A stretch of 33,605 bases of DNA from Bacillota bacterium (GTDB lineage: Bacteria; Bacillota_I; Bacilli_A; RF39; UBA660): positions 1 through 33,605 of the forward strand of contig SVAN01000010.1 of the NCBI GenBank assembly GCA_015059375.1, read 5' to 3'. Numbering within the stretch: the stretch's first letter is position 1; the number at the start of each line of letters is the position of its first letter. Position numbers and translations under genes: made by a program. This document shows, in pieces, positions 10,001 through 19,387 of the stretch. The notes beneath the pieces are model-generated. The model did not search any database. It was not told where the DNA came from and saw only the letters and a list, made by a program, of their open reading frames with translations.

Positions 10001-10301
10001 CAATATCATAATTACAACAAATGCCCTCAAGACCATCTGTTTCTAAAGTAATTGTAATATTATCTGAGCCACTAGCAACAACATTACCAGAATTACTTGG
10101 ATCCATTGCCGATACATCAACGTACATGTTAAGGTTATCGCCACCCGTGGCTGAAAAGAAAAGTGGTCCACTGATTTGCGTATCTATATTTAAATTATTT
10201 AGACTTGTAATTGGCGATATATATGCATAAGCAGCATACACAATAATAAACAGTAGGAATGCTACTGTAGCCACAAGTGTAATTTTGTTATGTCTATTCA
10301 T
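7047..10301 (-). CDS. Membrane-anchored surface protein with three tandem lectin-like repeats; candidate DGR target
   Basis: N-terminal signal anchor (KITLVATVAFLLFIIVYAAYA). Three ~220-290 aa repeats each with YRVVDQNG(V/I)RYEG, LWRIIGTFNGSDMNLD, GTPGYRNGV, YPSDYGYA and RP(T/V/A)LYL. Confidence 0.85.
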   Translation of the reverse strand: MNRHNKITLVATVAFLLFIIVYAAYAYISPITSLNNLNIDTQISGPLFFSATGGDNLNMYVDVSAMDPSNSGNVVASGSDNITITLETDGLEGICCNYDIAWEWDETDNAKDQYQISKGGVNEFVLSGTLNETMQNASGTMQNVHQNLSAFASQLPNYNSKKLSNSVYSSSICNNANGLTTKAQQVYSLNLNFYNLNVAQDQFRGSQLNGKVKIDNVSCSLNKTLSDTVLALESENDYVSSDGSIYRVVDQNGVRYEGENPDNYVYYNCTDESDASTCELWRIIGTFNGSDMNLDSNKEYTKIIKATSIGTMKWDEEYENDWVNSTLNTYLNGEYLNSLSSVAQGQIARYNNNYSTWHLRGPQYDTSYLLSVSEWYNAERNTGTPGYRNGVEGGADAAKEAAIGLMYPSDYGYAVYGENCSSESFDTMNNHYKSCSAYSWILSNMEWTITPGGGGDGLAYVIDSSFFPGTDAAFFEHFVRPTLYLDSDVVVTSGDGSESRPYKLSKKFKTLSDTVLALEGDTDYTSSQDGTIYRVVDQNGVRYEGKNPDNYVEYNGELWRIIGTFNGSDMNLDPSKKYTKIARSTQLETYMEWDYNPSETIQYENDWVNSTLNAYLNGEYLSSLSTTAQEMIAEHNGKYSLWHLRGTDITTDQSLYAAGWYEIERSTGTPGYRNGVLGAADAAKEAAIGLMYPSDYGYAAYGSSCNNENTETLSNYEGSCGAVDWLLYLDNLYSFEWLISPSADSSGGVFGVAGEGGGYVSIDSVSEAYPARPVLYLSSEVEIVGGNGSEENPYKLHYEAPKEYLSDYVLALESEDDYTSKADGSIYRVVDQNGIRYEGKNPDNYVEYNGELWRIIGTFNGSDMNLDPNKEYTKIIKATPLDTYMAWDSTLPCENDWVNSTLNQYLNGEYLGSLSTTAQDQIAKYNDKYSLWHLRGTDSATHETLYAAGWYDIERNTGTPGYRNGVLGDADASKEAAIGLMYPSDYGYAAYGSSCNNESTETLFNYKGSCAAVDWLLYSDYWESLISPYAGNSGYAFWVYGNVGGYVYGSTVNGVIAARPALYLEADVEIEPQDGTAENPHKLK
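7116..7226 (-). repeat. Candidate DGR variable region in repeat 3
   Basis: 37-codon block ISPYAGNSGYAFWVYGNVGGYVYGSTVNGVIAARPAL aligns without gaps to 7977-8087. Differences concentrate at codon positions 1 and 2. Confidence 0.6.
7977..8087 (-). repeat. Candidate DGR variable region in repeat 2
   Basis: 37-codon block ISPSADSSGGVFGVAGEGGGYVSIDSVSEAYPARPVL; GC-richer than its surroundings. Confidence 0.6.
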
Positions 10302-10375
10302 GTATTTTCACCCTATAATAACTATAAAATAATTTGCAAAAAAAAACAACCCTTTCAGATTGCATTTTTTGACAT

Positions 10376-10843
10376 TTAACACACTTTTAATACTTTTAAT
10401 GTGTATTCTCCATTCGGAGCAGCTACCGTAACTAAATCATTTTCTTTATGTCCAATTAACGCTTGACCTAAAGGTGATTCATTACTTATTTTATTATTGA
10501 AAGAATCAGCTTCTACTGAACCTACTATTTTATATGTATCTTCATCTTCGTCTTCATCAATAACTGTAACAGTTGAGCCTACACAAATAGTCCCAGCACT
10601 TACACTTTTTGCTATTTCACTATGTTCAAGACGATATTCAAGTTCTTTAATTTTAGCTTCAATTTGAGCTTGTTCTGCTCTCGCAGCGTCATAATCAGCA
10701 TTTTCTGATAAATCGCCTTGAGCACGTGCATCTTTTATTGCTTGAATGATTTCTGGTCTTCTTACAGACTTTAATTCATTTAATTCTTCTTCTAATGCTA
10801 AATAGCCTTCAGCAGTTAATATTAAGCTGTTATCTTTTTTCAT
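10376..10843 (-). CDS. greA: Transcription elongation factor GreA
   Basis: LTAEGYLALEEELNELKSVRRPEIIQAIKDARAQGDLSENADYDAARAEQ; ISNESPLGQALIGHKENDLV. Start at internal Met with SD. Confidence 0.96.
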   Translation of the reverse strand: MKKDNSLILTAEGYLALEEELNELKSVRRPEIIQAIKDARAQGDLSENADYDAARAEQAQIEAKIKELEYRLEHSEIAKSVSAGTICVGSTVTVIDEDEDEDTYKIVGSVEADSFNNKISNESPLGQALIGHKENDLVTVAAPNGEYTLKVLKVC

Positions 10844-11042
10844 TTTGTTCCCTCTTTCTTGTTCTTGGCCTTTCTCAAGACCAAAGAAATTATACACACT
10901 TTATATATATTTGTCAATAAAAATTTATGTAAAACAACCTTAGGAGTTTTTTATCACAATTATATTTACTCTATTTATTATAATATGTAATAGGTTTGAT
11001 TATTACAATAATAATTAGAGCTCAAATTTCACTTTTTACTCA

Positions 11043-11936
11043 TCACACAAGTTCATATTCTCTTGCAATAATTCTATCATCAGAACAATATTTTATAACA
11101 TATTTATTATCTTGCTTACAAATTATTATTCCAATAGTTTTATCTTGATTAAACTTTCTTAAATTTTCATCAATATAATTCATATATACTTGTATTTGTC
11201 CAATGTGTTCTTTCTTTAATTCCGTAACCTTTAACTCAACTACTACAAAGCAATTATATTCATAATTAAATAATAACAAATCGATATAATTAAAGTTAGT
11301 ACCTATTTTAATTTTATATTCACTACCTATAAAACTAAATGAATTGCCTAATTCTTTCATAAATAATTCAATATCTTCCAAAATCAATTTTTGTAATATT
11401 TTTTCAGTTACGATTTCTATATTATTTTTATTTCTAATCAAAATTGGATTAGGTACTAAATCTTTTATATTTATTCTATTATTAGTTATTAATTTTAGTT
11501 TAGATTCTTCTGGAATCCTCTTATATTCATTACTTTTTATTTTGTCTTCTAATTTTCTAACAGAATATAAATTATCTACTGCTACTTTACTATAATAATT
11601 AATTTCTTCAATAGTTTCTAAAGTTATAAGTAATCTATAGTGACTCCAAGACAATTGGTGCCACACTGTGGCACCTTTTACAACTTTCCAATAAAATTGT
11701 CTCATTCTTTTTAAATTTGTTTCGTTATATTTTTTACCTAATTCATTTGTTAATTTAAATGAATATTCTTTAACTATTCTTTCACCATAACATTTTCCTG
11801 CTTCTGATAATAATTTACCAACGTTATAACAAGTTATTAAATCACTTTTATTTTTACTATAATCTTTAACCCCCTTCGTAATTTCATTATTTATTATTTG
11901 TTCTTTAATGGCTTCATAATAATTTGTTTTTTGCAT
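11043..11936 (-). CDS. DUF1016/YhcG-like PDDEXK nuclease-family protein
   Basis: N-terminal winged-helix-like segment (NVGKLLSEAG, RMRQFYW, LSWSHYRLLI) and C-terminal YIDLLLFNYEYNCFVVVELKV. Confidence 0.85.
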   Translation of the reverse strand: MQKTNYYEAIKEQIINNEITKGVKDYSKNKSDLITCYNVGKLLSEAGKCYGERIVKEYSFKLTNELGKKYNETNLKRMRQFYWKVVKGATVWHQLSWSHYRLLITLETIEEINYYSKVAVDNLYSVRKLEDKIKSNEYKRIPEESKLKLITNNRINIKDLVPNPILIRNKNNIEIVTEKILQKLILEDIELFMKELGNSFSFIGSEYKIKIGTNFNYIDLLLFNYEYNCFVVVELKVTELKKEHIGQIQVYMNYIDENLRKFNQDKTIGIIICKQDNKYVIKYCSDDRIIAREYELV

Positions 11937-11994
11937 ATTACCTCCTATACTATATATTACCTACTAAATCCTCCATTTCCTTTTTTTACGCATA

Positions 11995-12020
11995 AAAAAA
12001 TTCAGAAATTTTCTGAATTT
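11995..12020. terminator. Hairpin terminator downstream of trhP2-like gene
   Basis: AAAAAATTCAGAAATTTTCTGAATTT inverted repeat with A/T tracts. Confidence 0.6.
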
Positions 12021-13191
12021 AATTTATTTTAACTCGCATTAAATCATTGATGCTTACTGGTTTACTTACTTTTATTTTAATAATCATTCTTGGTTTATTT
12101 GCAACCTCTAAAGGATTACCATCCTCATCGTAAATTTCAGTTACTGTATCTTCGAAAGTTTGTAAATTAGGGCCAATAAATTCGACCTTATCACCAACCT
12201 TAAACAAATTTCTTTCTTCAATAGTGGCTAAATGTGTTCTTTCATCATAATCTTTTACAATACCTAAAAAATCTTGATTACTTTCTTCATCTCTTAACGC
12301 ATAATATTGTTCTTTATAAGTAGGAAGCTTATGATAAAACTGGGGAGCACTTTCTCGATTAGCGCAGCGATTTAAAATTTTTAAATAATAGGCTTTATCT
12401 TCGCTTGTAAGAGTACCTTTTAAAATCTTATCAATAACACGTCGATAACATAAAATTACAGTAGCAATATAATAAATTGAACGCATTCTTCCTTCGACTT
12501 TAAAAGTATTTACACCACTTTTAATCATATCACCTATATAATCGATGAAATTTAAATCTTTCGGAGTCATTGTAAAAGGTACTTCATCATCTTCGTTAAA
12601 TACCCAACGACATATTTGTGCACAGCCTCCGCGATTGGAGTCACGATTCGTCATATAATTAGACATGATGCATTTTCCCGAAATCGACGTACACATTGCT
12701 CCATGGACAAAACATTCAATCTCAAGACCGGTTTCTTTCTTAATTCTTTGAATATCTTCTTTTAAAGCTTCCCGAGCAAGAACAACTTGATTTACACCTA
12801 GTGACTTATAAAATTTTGCTGCCTCGTGATTAAGCGTGCTAGCTTGCGTCGATAAAATAACTTTTGTATTAATCTTTAATTCTTTAATTTTCTTTAAAAC
12901 TAAGATGTCACTACAGATGATGCCATCAACTTTAACTTCTTTTAAAAAGCGGAGATAATCTTCAAGGCCATCTATATCATCATTATGAAAGACAATGTTA
13001 ACTGTTACATAAACTTTTTTATTTAAGCTATGAGCATAAGCACAAGCATAAGTAATATCCTCGCGAGAAAAATTTTTAGCATTAGCTCTTAAAGAAAAAT
13101 CTTTGCCACCGAAATAAACAGCATCAGCGCCATACAAAAGGGCAAATTCTAATCTCTCTTTATCGCCCGCCGGTGCTAATAATTCAACCAT
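12019..13191 (-). CDS. trhP2: Peptidase U32 family, tRNA hydroxylation protein TrhP2/YrrO-like
   Basis: VELLAPAGDKERLEFALLYGADAVYFGG; ECFVHGAMCTSISGKCIMSNYMTNRDSNRGGCAQICRW; order matches Bacillus yrrMNO. Confidence 0.88.
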   Translation of the reverse strand: MVELLAPAGDKERLEFALLYGADAVYFGGKDFSLRANAKNFSREDITYACAYAHSLNKKVYVTVNIVFHNDDIDGLEDYLRFLKEVKVDGIICSDILVLKKIKELKINTKVILSTQASTLNHEAAKFYKSLGVNQVVLAREALKEDIQRIKKETGLEIECFVHGAMCTSISGKCIMSNYMTNRDSNRGGCAQICRWVFNEDDEVPFTMTPKDLNFIDYIGDMIKSGVNTFKVEGRMRSIYYIATVILCYRRVIDKILKGTLTSEDKAYYLKILNRCANRESAPQFYHKLPTYKEQYYALRDEESNQDFLGIVKDYDERTHLATIEERNLFKVGDKVEFIGPNLQTFEDTVTEIYDEDGNPLEVANKPRMIIKIKVSKPVSINDLMRVKIN

Positions 13192-13207
13192 TTTACTTTT
13201 CTCCTTT

Positions 13208-13984
13208 CTAATTATTTTTTACTTTGTAAATTGTTTTAGTATCTAAAAAACCAAAATCAGTTTTTATCCCCTCAAAATTATTTTGGGCGATTTTTAATAT
13301 GCTTTCATCATCGAGCAAAATTGGATAATAGAAAAAATAATTTGCATCCTTTCTAAGTAGCCTACTTCCATCATAGTATGGATAATGATACATCATCGTT
13401 CCAAATTCATTTTCAATTGTAATAAATTGCTTATCAATGATTGATAAACATTTGGGATTTTGAATTTCTAAATTGAACTGCTCAGCATGATTAGATATAA
13501 GTGTCCTTCGAGAATACAATGCTGGTACCAGTCCAAAAACAAATAAACTGACTTTTTTACTGGTATTACTAATTATTTCATCAATTTCTTCTTCAGTAAT
13601 ATCTGTCGAAACAATAATATCATCAACATATTCCCAAAAGTAATTTATCGATAAATAATTAGTATTAAAATGCGATAAATATAAGACTTTATGAATTGAA
13701 ACATCTTTTAAAACCTCGATTAAGCCCACATCATCAAAAATAATTCCTTTAATGTTTTGGGGAAGATCATGAAGGATTTCTGATAATCGATCAATACTTT
13801 GACAATCTAAAACGCGATTAACAAAAAGATAAGCATTATCTTCAGTTATTTCCTTAAGTTCAAAGGTTTTGGGTACCCCAACACAAAAAAAAGACAAAGG
13901 ATAAACAAAATTGCTTATCCCTAAATCTTTTAATTTATCAATGATATTTAAGTTTGTTACAGTAAATAAAACATTATTCTTCAT
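13208..13984 (-). CDS. trhP1: Peptidase U32-like, TrhP1/YrrN-like
   Basis: 258 aa, FVFGLVPALYSRRTLISNH (divergent U32 motif), position between yrrM-like and yrrO-like genes. Confidence 0.75.
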   Translation of the reverse strand: MKNNVLFTVTNLNIIDKLKDLGISNFVYPLSFFCVGVPKTFELKEITEDNAYLFVNRVLDCQSIDRLSEILHDLPQNIKGIIFDDVGLIEVLKDVSIHKVLYLSHFNTNYLSINYFWEYVDDIIVSTDITEEEIDEIISNTSKKVSLFVFGLVPALYSRRTLISNHAEQFNLEIQNPKCLSIIDKQFITIENEFGTMMYHYPYYDGSRLLRKDANYFFYYPILLDDESILKIAQNNFEGIKTDFGFLDTKTIYKVKNN

Positions 13985-14570
13985 TTTTTCTCACACTAAT
14001 TGAAAGTCCATCACCAACATCATAAAATTTAGTATCGAATTCACCATTATTTTTTAAAAAATCTATATAACCTTCAATCTTTTTTACTAAGCTTTTTAAA
14101 TTGCCCTTCTCAAGTTCATCACTACGCCCAACATAACCATGGAACTTAACATTATCCGTAATAATAAAACCATTATCACTTAAAAAATACTTAAATTTTT
14201 CAAAAAACTTTGTGTATTGGCCTTTAGCAGCATCAATAAAAATTAAATCAAATTTTAAATCATTGGATAAATTAACATCTAAAGCATCTTGATAAACAAC
14301 ATTAATCTTTTTATCTAATCCACAAGCTTTTACGTTTTTTAAACATTCCATATAACGAGTTTCATCTCTTTCAATCGTTGTTACATAGACATCATCCTTA
14401 CTACTAGCCATTAAAATCGTGGAATATCCAATTGCACTACCAATTTCTAAAACGTTTTTAATGTTATTATCTTTAATAAATTTCATGATAAAAGCAATTG
14501 ACTTTTTTTCAATAATTGGGACATTATGCTCTGCAGCATACTCTTCCATTTCCAATATTTTTTCTTTCAT
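13974..14570 (-). CDS. trmR: O-methyltransferase, TrmR/YrrM-like tRNA 5-hydroxyuridine methyltransferase
   Basis: VLEIGSAIGYSTILMA, DLIFIDAAKGQYTKFF; operon position. Confidence 0.85.
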   Translation of the reverse strand: MKEKILEMEEYAAEHNVPIIEKKSIAFIMKFIKDNNIKNVLEIGSAIGYSTILMASSKDDVYVTTIERDETRYMECLKNVKACGLDKKINVVYQDALDVNLSNDLKFDLIFIDAAKGQYTKFFEKFKYFLSDNGFIITDNVKFHGYVGRSDELEKGNLKSLVKKIEGYIDFLKNNGEFDTKFYDVGDGLSISVRKNEE

Positions 14571-14584
14571 TTTTCTTCACCTAA

Positions 14585-15631
14585 CTAACTTTCAAATCTA
14601 TATTCGATTGCTTTAAACTCCTCATAAGTTTTAGCAAAATACACTTTTCCCGTATTAATATCGGCAAAAAAGTATACATAATCTGTATCACTAGGATTCA
14701 AGGCAGCATTAATACTTTCACTTGAAGGGTTACATATTGCCCCTATCGGTAAGCCTAAAAAATTCTTATGCCTTGTATTATAGGGATTATAATTATTTAA
14801 GTCAGCCCCTGTTATTTCTTCGGTCATATCCTTAAAGACGCCATAATAAGCCGTTACATCCATTCCTAAGGTCATTTGCTTTTCAAGTCTTGTATAAATA
14901 ACCTGACTAACAACCTTTCGATCTTCAGCATTTAAAGCTTCCTTTTCAATAATCGAAGCCATAGTCAACACTTCATGAACACTATAACCGCTGTTTTCAA
15001 TCATATCTTTATACGGAACTAATAATTCATTCATTTGATCTAGTAATTTTTCCAAAATATTTTCAATCGTCGTATTTTGATAAAATTCATAAGTATTCGG
15101 AGCTAAATATCCCTCTAAAGGATAATAAATATCCGAATCTAAAATGGAGTCGTCTAAAAACCAATACTTATCTATCAGTTTTTTTAAATATTCCTCATCT
15201 TCCCCTTTTGCAATAATGTCATCGTACTCAATTGCAAAATTATTGCTAATCAATTTGGCATAATCAACAAATCTTTTGCCCTCAACAAAAGTAATTCGAA
15301 CTGTAGCAGGCACTTCTTTTGTATTTCCTAAAGCTATTTGTGTTAAAATTTCACTTGTACTATCAGCACGATCAATTATGTAAGTGCCTGCTTGTAAATT
15401 ACTAGTACCAAAAAAGAAAACATAAGCTAAAGAAACATATTCATTTCTAATTAAGCCTGCTTTTTTTAAGTTCTTAACAATATCAATTTTATTGGTTCCT
15501 GGCTTAACAACAAATGTAACTTCATCACTCTTACTTGCTACCGGCTTTAGTGATGAATATCCATAGATTCCTAAAAAAAGAAATATAGTTAACAAAACCC
15601 CAAGAATTATTATTAACTTTTTATTTTTCAT
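14585..15631 (-). CDS. mltG: Endolytic transglycosylase MltG
   Basis: N-terminal TM; TMASIIEKEA, YNPYNTRHKNFLGLPIGAICNPS, DYVYFFADINTGKVYFAKTYEEF. Confidence 0.93.
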   Translation of the reverse strand: MKNKKLIIILGVLLTIFLFLGIYGYSSLKPVASKSDEVTFVVKPGTNKIDIVKNLKKAGLIRNEYVSLAYVFFFGTSNLQAGTYIIDRADSTSEILTQIALGNTKEVPATVRITFVEGKRFVDYAKLISNNFAIEYDDIIAKGEDEEYLKKLIDKYWFLDDSILDSDIYYPLEGYLAPNTYEFYQNTTIENILEKLLDQMNELLVPYKDMIENSGYSVHEVLTMASIIEKEALNAEDRKVVSQVIYTRLEKQMTLGMDVTAYYGVFKDMTEEITGADLNNYNPYNTRHKNFLGLPIGAICNPSSESINAALNPSDTDYVYFFADINTGKVYFAKTYEEFKAIEYRFES

Positions 15632-15910
15632 TTAAGCCCCATTTTCCCGGTCAACTTTAGCAAGTAATTTTTCAATTAAATCCCATTCTTCATCTTTTAC
15701 AACGGGAAGTAAACTTTCTTTACCATCAATATTTTGATAAATACCAGCATATGTTTTTAAATAGCCGTCCTCATCAACAACATTATCAGTATAAACAATA
15801 TAAAAATTATCGTTTTCTTCAACTTCAAAAGTTAAAATAACTTTATATTCTTTTTTTTGACCATCATCTCCGGAAAGAATAATTGTATTATTTTCTTTAT
15901 TAATCATCAT
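15632..15910 (-). CDS. DUF1292 protein (YrzB-like)
   Basis: 92 aa, ILSGDDGQKKEYKVILTFEVEENDNFYIVYTD; syntenic position. Confidence 0.8.
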   Translation of the reverse strand: MMINKENNTIILSGDDGQKKEYKVILTFEVEENDNFYIVYTDNVVDEDGYLKTYAGIYQNIDGKESLLPVVKDEEWDLIEKLLAKVDRENGA

Positions 15911-16323
15911 GAAATACTCCTTAAATAACTTTCTAAAATAAGAGTGGCAGCTTCCATATCGACTTTATCTTTAAATTCTTTTGATTTCAAATTATTATCA
16001 TGTAAAATTCTTTCCGCTTCTACCGAAGTTAATCGTTCATCAACTGTAAAAACTTCTACCCCTAAAGCTTCCAACTTTGGAATAAAATTAAGCGTTCTTT
16101 GACTAGCAAACCCTAATGTTCCATCCATATTTTTAGGAAGACCAATTACCACATCAGTAATATCCTCCTGAGCAATAATTTCTTTTAGTTTTTCGATTGC
16201 CTCATCATATGCCTCTCTTGGAAAGCGAATCGTTGTATGAGGAAATATTATTGTATTTGAACGGTCAGTTATTGCCACACCAACAGTTTTAGTTCCTAAA
16301 TCTAATCCTAAATATCGTTTCAT
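15907..16323 (-). CDS. ruvX: RuvX/YqgF Holliday junction resolvase-like protein
   Basis: RYLGLDLGTKTVGVAITD, VIGLPKNMDGTLG, DERLTSVEAE. Confidence 0.95.
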   Translation of the reverse strand: MKRYLGLDLGTKTVGVAITDRSNTIIFPHTTIRFPREAYDEAIEKLKEIIAQEDITDVVIGLPKNMDGTLGFASQRTLNFIPKLEALGVEVFTVDERLTSVEAERILHDNNLKSKEFKDKVDMEAATLILESYLRSIS

Positions 16324-16327
16324 ATCA

Positions 16328-16576
16328 TCATCTTCCTAAATACCCATTTATTATTGCCATCAATAGTTCCTCGCGCGAAAACTTGCTAAGATTCTTTCTG
16401 GCACCTTCTTTGCTAGTTATATAACTTAAATCATCAGTTAAAATATACCCCACTAGTTGATTCGTAGCATTATATCCACTACGTTCTAACGACTTCACAA
16501 CTTCATTTAATGTCATCATAATAAGTTCTTGTCTTAAAGCACTAACATTAAATATTGTTGTATTATTATCAACCAT
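16328..16576 (-). CDS. ireB: IreB family regulatory phosphoprotein (DUF965)
   Basis: NQLVGYILTDDLSYITSKEGARKNLSKFSREELLMAIINGYL; syntenic with ruvX. Confidence 0.9.
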   Translation of the reverse strand: MVDNNTTIFNVSALRQELIMMTLNEVVKSLERSGYNATNQLVGYILTDDLSYITSKEGARKNLSKFSREELLMAIINGYLGR

Positions 16577-16600
16577 AGTTTCACCTCTTTGATTACAACC

Positions 16601-16629
16601 ATTTTACCAAAAATAAATAAATAATTCAA
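16601..16629 (-). promoter_or_regulatory. Promoter of the ireB-ruvX-mltG block
   Basis: TTGAAT (16629-16624), 17 bp, TAAAAT (16606-16601) on the minus strand. Confidence 0.6.
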
Positions 16630-16723
16630 CTTTGCTGATTTTTTATAAAAACAATCTTAATGTAGACTGGCATAACCATGAGCTTTGAATTATCTCATTT
16701 TCCTTAAATTGTAACCATAAAAA

Positions 16724-16765
16724 AATCTAGGATAATTATATCAATTGACACTAATTTCCTAGATT
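16724..16765 (-). terminator. Terminator of the F1-like ATPase/surface-protein operon
   Basis: Minus strand AATCTAGGA ... TCCTAGATT followed by T7. Confidence 0.7.
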
Positions 16766-16783
16766 GTAATTACTCTTTTGCTT

Positions 16784-16969
16784 TTATTTACAAACTCCCT
16801 CGCCAGGGTTTTCACCTTCGACATAGGTTTGGCCAAGCATTGCACACGACGATTTGGTTATGGCATCTTTTAAAAAGCCACCAAAATAATTTACAAGTGC
16901 GATAGCTATCACACTGATAAGCGCTATAATTAAAATATATTCGACTAATGCTTGTCCTTTTTTATTCAT
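16784..16969 (-). CDS. Flp/class III signal peptide-type pilin-like small protein
   Basis: MNKKGQALVEYILIIALISVIAIALVNYFGG: basic N-terminus, K/G-QALVEY-like processing motif, then a hydrophobic helix; C-terminal Cys pair. Confidence 0.7.
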   Translation of the reverse strand: MNKKGQALVEYILIIALISVIAIALVNYFGGFLKDAITKSSCAMLGQTYVEGENPGEGVCK

Positions 16970-17012
16970 ATTTATATCTCCATTTAAATTCTAACTTATT
17001 AAAAATAATTTG

Positions 17013-17804
17013 TCAAACTTCATCAACAGTATTCGTAAAAATAACTTTTTTCGAATTTTCAATATTCTTTTTCAAACTTTTGGCACGTTGTTCTTTTAAA
17101 TCGCGAAGCCTTTCAACATGCTCAATTTCTTCAATTTTCTTTAGGGATGATGCTGTCATTGTATTTCGAATAACATTTTCTGCTGCCCAAGAGAAAATTT
17201 CACAAATTTCTAGTTGATAACATACATAATAAGCAATTAAATGATTGATAAAACTAGTAATGTCTGTTTCAATTAAGAAATCAACATTTTCTTTATATTC
17301 TTCTTTATATTCAACAGGAAACACTTGTAAACAAGTAAAATCACTTTTCGAGAAATTAAAATAATGGTTATAATAAATATTTATTTCCCGAAAATCTCGG
17401 TTATTAACTGCGTTAATTAAATAATCACGAATTTTTGGTAAATCTTCATAAAAGTTATCTTTTGAAAGTTTCATAATTACTTTATCATCATTATAACTTA
17501 TTTTCTTACCAATAATAATTTTATAATCATCTTTTGTTTCCTTAATTTTCGAAGATACTACTTGATTGTATGTTGAACAAAAACCATAGTCTGAGGCAAT
17601 ATAAATATTAAGCACTGGTTTACTAGGATCAGGTATAATACTATTTTTATCTAAAACAATATTATTATTATACATAATGGAAGAAATAATTCTTGTTAAA
17701 ACAGAACTAGTAATTCCGAATTCTTCAACTTTACTTTTCGCAGCATTGATTCTAACTAATGAAAACAAATTCATTACTTGAACAATTGGTTTAATGTTCT
17801 TCAT
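17013..17804 (-). CDS. F1-ATPase gamma-like subunit
   Basis: YIASDYGFCSTYNQ (cf. TSDRGLCGGYN) and AAENVIRNTMTASSLKKIEEIEH near the C-terminal helix; long helical termini. Confidence 0.82.
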   Translation of the reverse strand: MKNIKPIVQVMNLFSLVRINAAKSKVEEFGITSSVLTRIISSIMYNNNIVLDKNSIIPDPSKPVLNIYIASDYGFCSTYNQVVSSKIKETKDDYKIIIGKKISYNDDKVIMKLSKDNFYEDLPKIRDYLINAVNNRDFREINIYYNHYFNFSKSDFTCLQVFPVEYKEEYKENVDFLIETDITSFINHLIAYYVCYQLEICEIFSWAAENVIRNTMTASSLKKIEEIEHVERLRDLKEQRAKSLKKNIENSKKVIFTNTVDEV

Positions 17805-17814
17805 ATCTTTTCTC

Positions 17815-18177
17815 CTACATTATTGTGACAACTTTTGAACGATAAAAATCATCTAAATACGCTAAATAATCAGCAATACTCTCTTCTTCTTTTATTTTTC
17901 TTGGCTTATCATCAAGATTTCCGCCTTTAAGTAAAGTTTCACTTAAAGCTAAAAGCATTTTTTTACTTTTAATGCTAACAAGTTTTACATCTTCATCGCC
18001 GGTTAATTGAAAAAATAATTTATCTCCCTCTTTTTCATTTTCTAAAACCTTCATAGCATAAACACACGGAATATTTTGATATGTTAATTCTGTTAAAACA
18101 ATGTATTCCTCATCTTTTTCATCTCTTAGGGTCTTACCTACAAAACTTTCTTTCATTCTAATCCTCCAAATATCCAC
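17815..18177 (-). CDS. Small acidic cytoplasmic protein of unknown function in the ATPase operon
   Basis: 120 aa, no TM; coupled to upstream gene (overlaps 18158-18177). Confidence 0.65.
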   Translation of the reverse strand: MDIWRIRMKESFVGKTLRDEKDEEYIVLTELTYQNIPCVYAMKVLENEKEGDKLFFQLTGDEDVKLVSIKSKKMLLALSETLLKGGNLDDKPRKIKEEESIADYLAYLDDFYRSKVVTIM

Positions 18178-18892
18178 TTAATGTACTTAATTTACTATTT
18201 AATAAGATAACTTCTGAATTAAGTACAGTAACATCTTTTAATAAATCGATAACCATGTCATTAACTGTTAAAGTAGCTTTACTAATATTTTCAATTTTCT
18301 TAACTGTATCATTTTCATAATCATAGTATGTAACATAATTATTATTTGCAATTATATAACTATATTTTGATAGTTTAATTTCATTACCATTAACTTTTAA
18401 AAGACTTGCAGTTGGCATTATATACAAATCTACTCCATCATAGATAAAAAAGTTTGTTTCTGGATTTTCTTTGCCATTAGCATGAACTACAGACGCTGAA
18501 TCTTCCAAAAGTACACTACTGTACTTTGGCAAAGTATACGATAAATTTTGACGATAGTAAAAAACTATTGAACTTTCTTTAGGAATAATAATTCCCGTTT
18601 GTTCCTTATAATAAATTGGACTATTTTCATAAACATTATATTCTTTCGAAGAAATATTTACTAGTTTATCATTTTCATAACTCAATTTCGCCGCAAATTC
18701 TTTCTTATTTAAATCAAAATATTGATATAATAATTTCTCATCATTTGCCAGTTCAATATAATTCTTATGAAGATTAATTACACCAATAATAACAAATGAA
18801 GCAATAACAACTAAGATAATTACTGCAATTATTACTGAAGCAATATAATTTTTCTTAATAAGATCTTGCATTTTGTTTAAAAAATCTTTCAT
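18158..18892 (-). CDS. Single-TM protein with beta-rich C-terminal domain
   Basis: IASVIIAVIILVVIASFVIIGVI TM near the N-terminus; Tyr/Asn-rich beta-like domain loosely similar to the N-terminal domains of the operon's larger surface proteins. Confidence 0.65.
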   Translation of the reverse strand: MKDFLNKMQDLIKKNYIASVIIAVIILVVIASFVIIGVINLHKNYIELANDEKLLYQYFDLNKKEFAAKLSYENDKLVNISSKEYNVYENSPIYYKEQTGIIIPKESSIVFYYRQNLSYTLPKYSSVLLEDSASVVHANGKENPETNFFIYDGVDLYIMPTASLLKVNGNEIKLSKYSYIIANNNYVTYYDYENDTVKKIENISKATLTVNDMVIDLLKDVTVLNSEVILLNSKLSTLSGYLED

Positions 18893-19387
18893 AGAAATTC
18901 TCCTTTACCGCGAATATTTTTAATAAACTTACAAGTAGTAAATAGATAAAATAAAATTGCAAAGATATTCATGACAATTTGTAAAATTAAATAAGTAAAA
19001 TCATTACTTTCTAATCGCAAGAGATTTACCAAATTAGCTAAATAAATAACCCCAATATTTACTCCGTTAATCACCGAATTAATAAGCATTATCTTCGCTT
19101 TTTTTAGTAAAATAAAACTAAGCATAATCAGTAGTAAACAAACTAGAACTAAAGATCTAGTTAAATCTACTTTAAAAATTAATGTATACACTAAAAGTAA
19201 GAAATTAATTATAATAAAGGTTAGTGACAATATCTGAACGTTAGAGTAATTCATAAATAATCCACTTAAATAAATACTTTTTTTGGAACCCTTTTTATTT
19301 AAAACTAATAAAGTAATAACTAAAGCGACCAAAAATAAAGCAAAAATAATTGCAAAATATAAGTAGTCGCTTAGTATTTCCTTTAAA

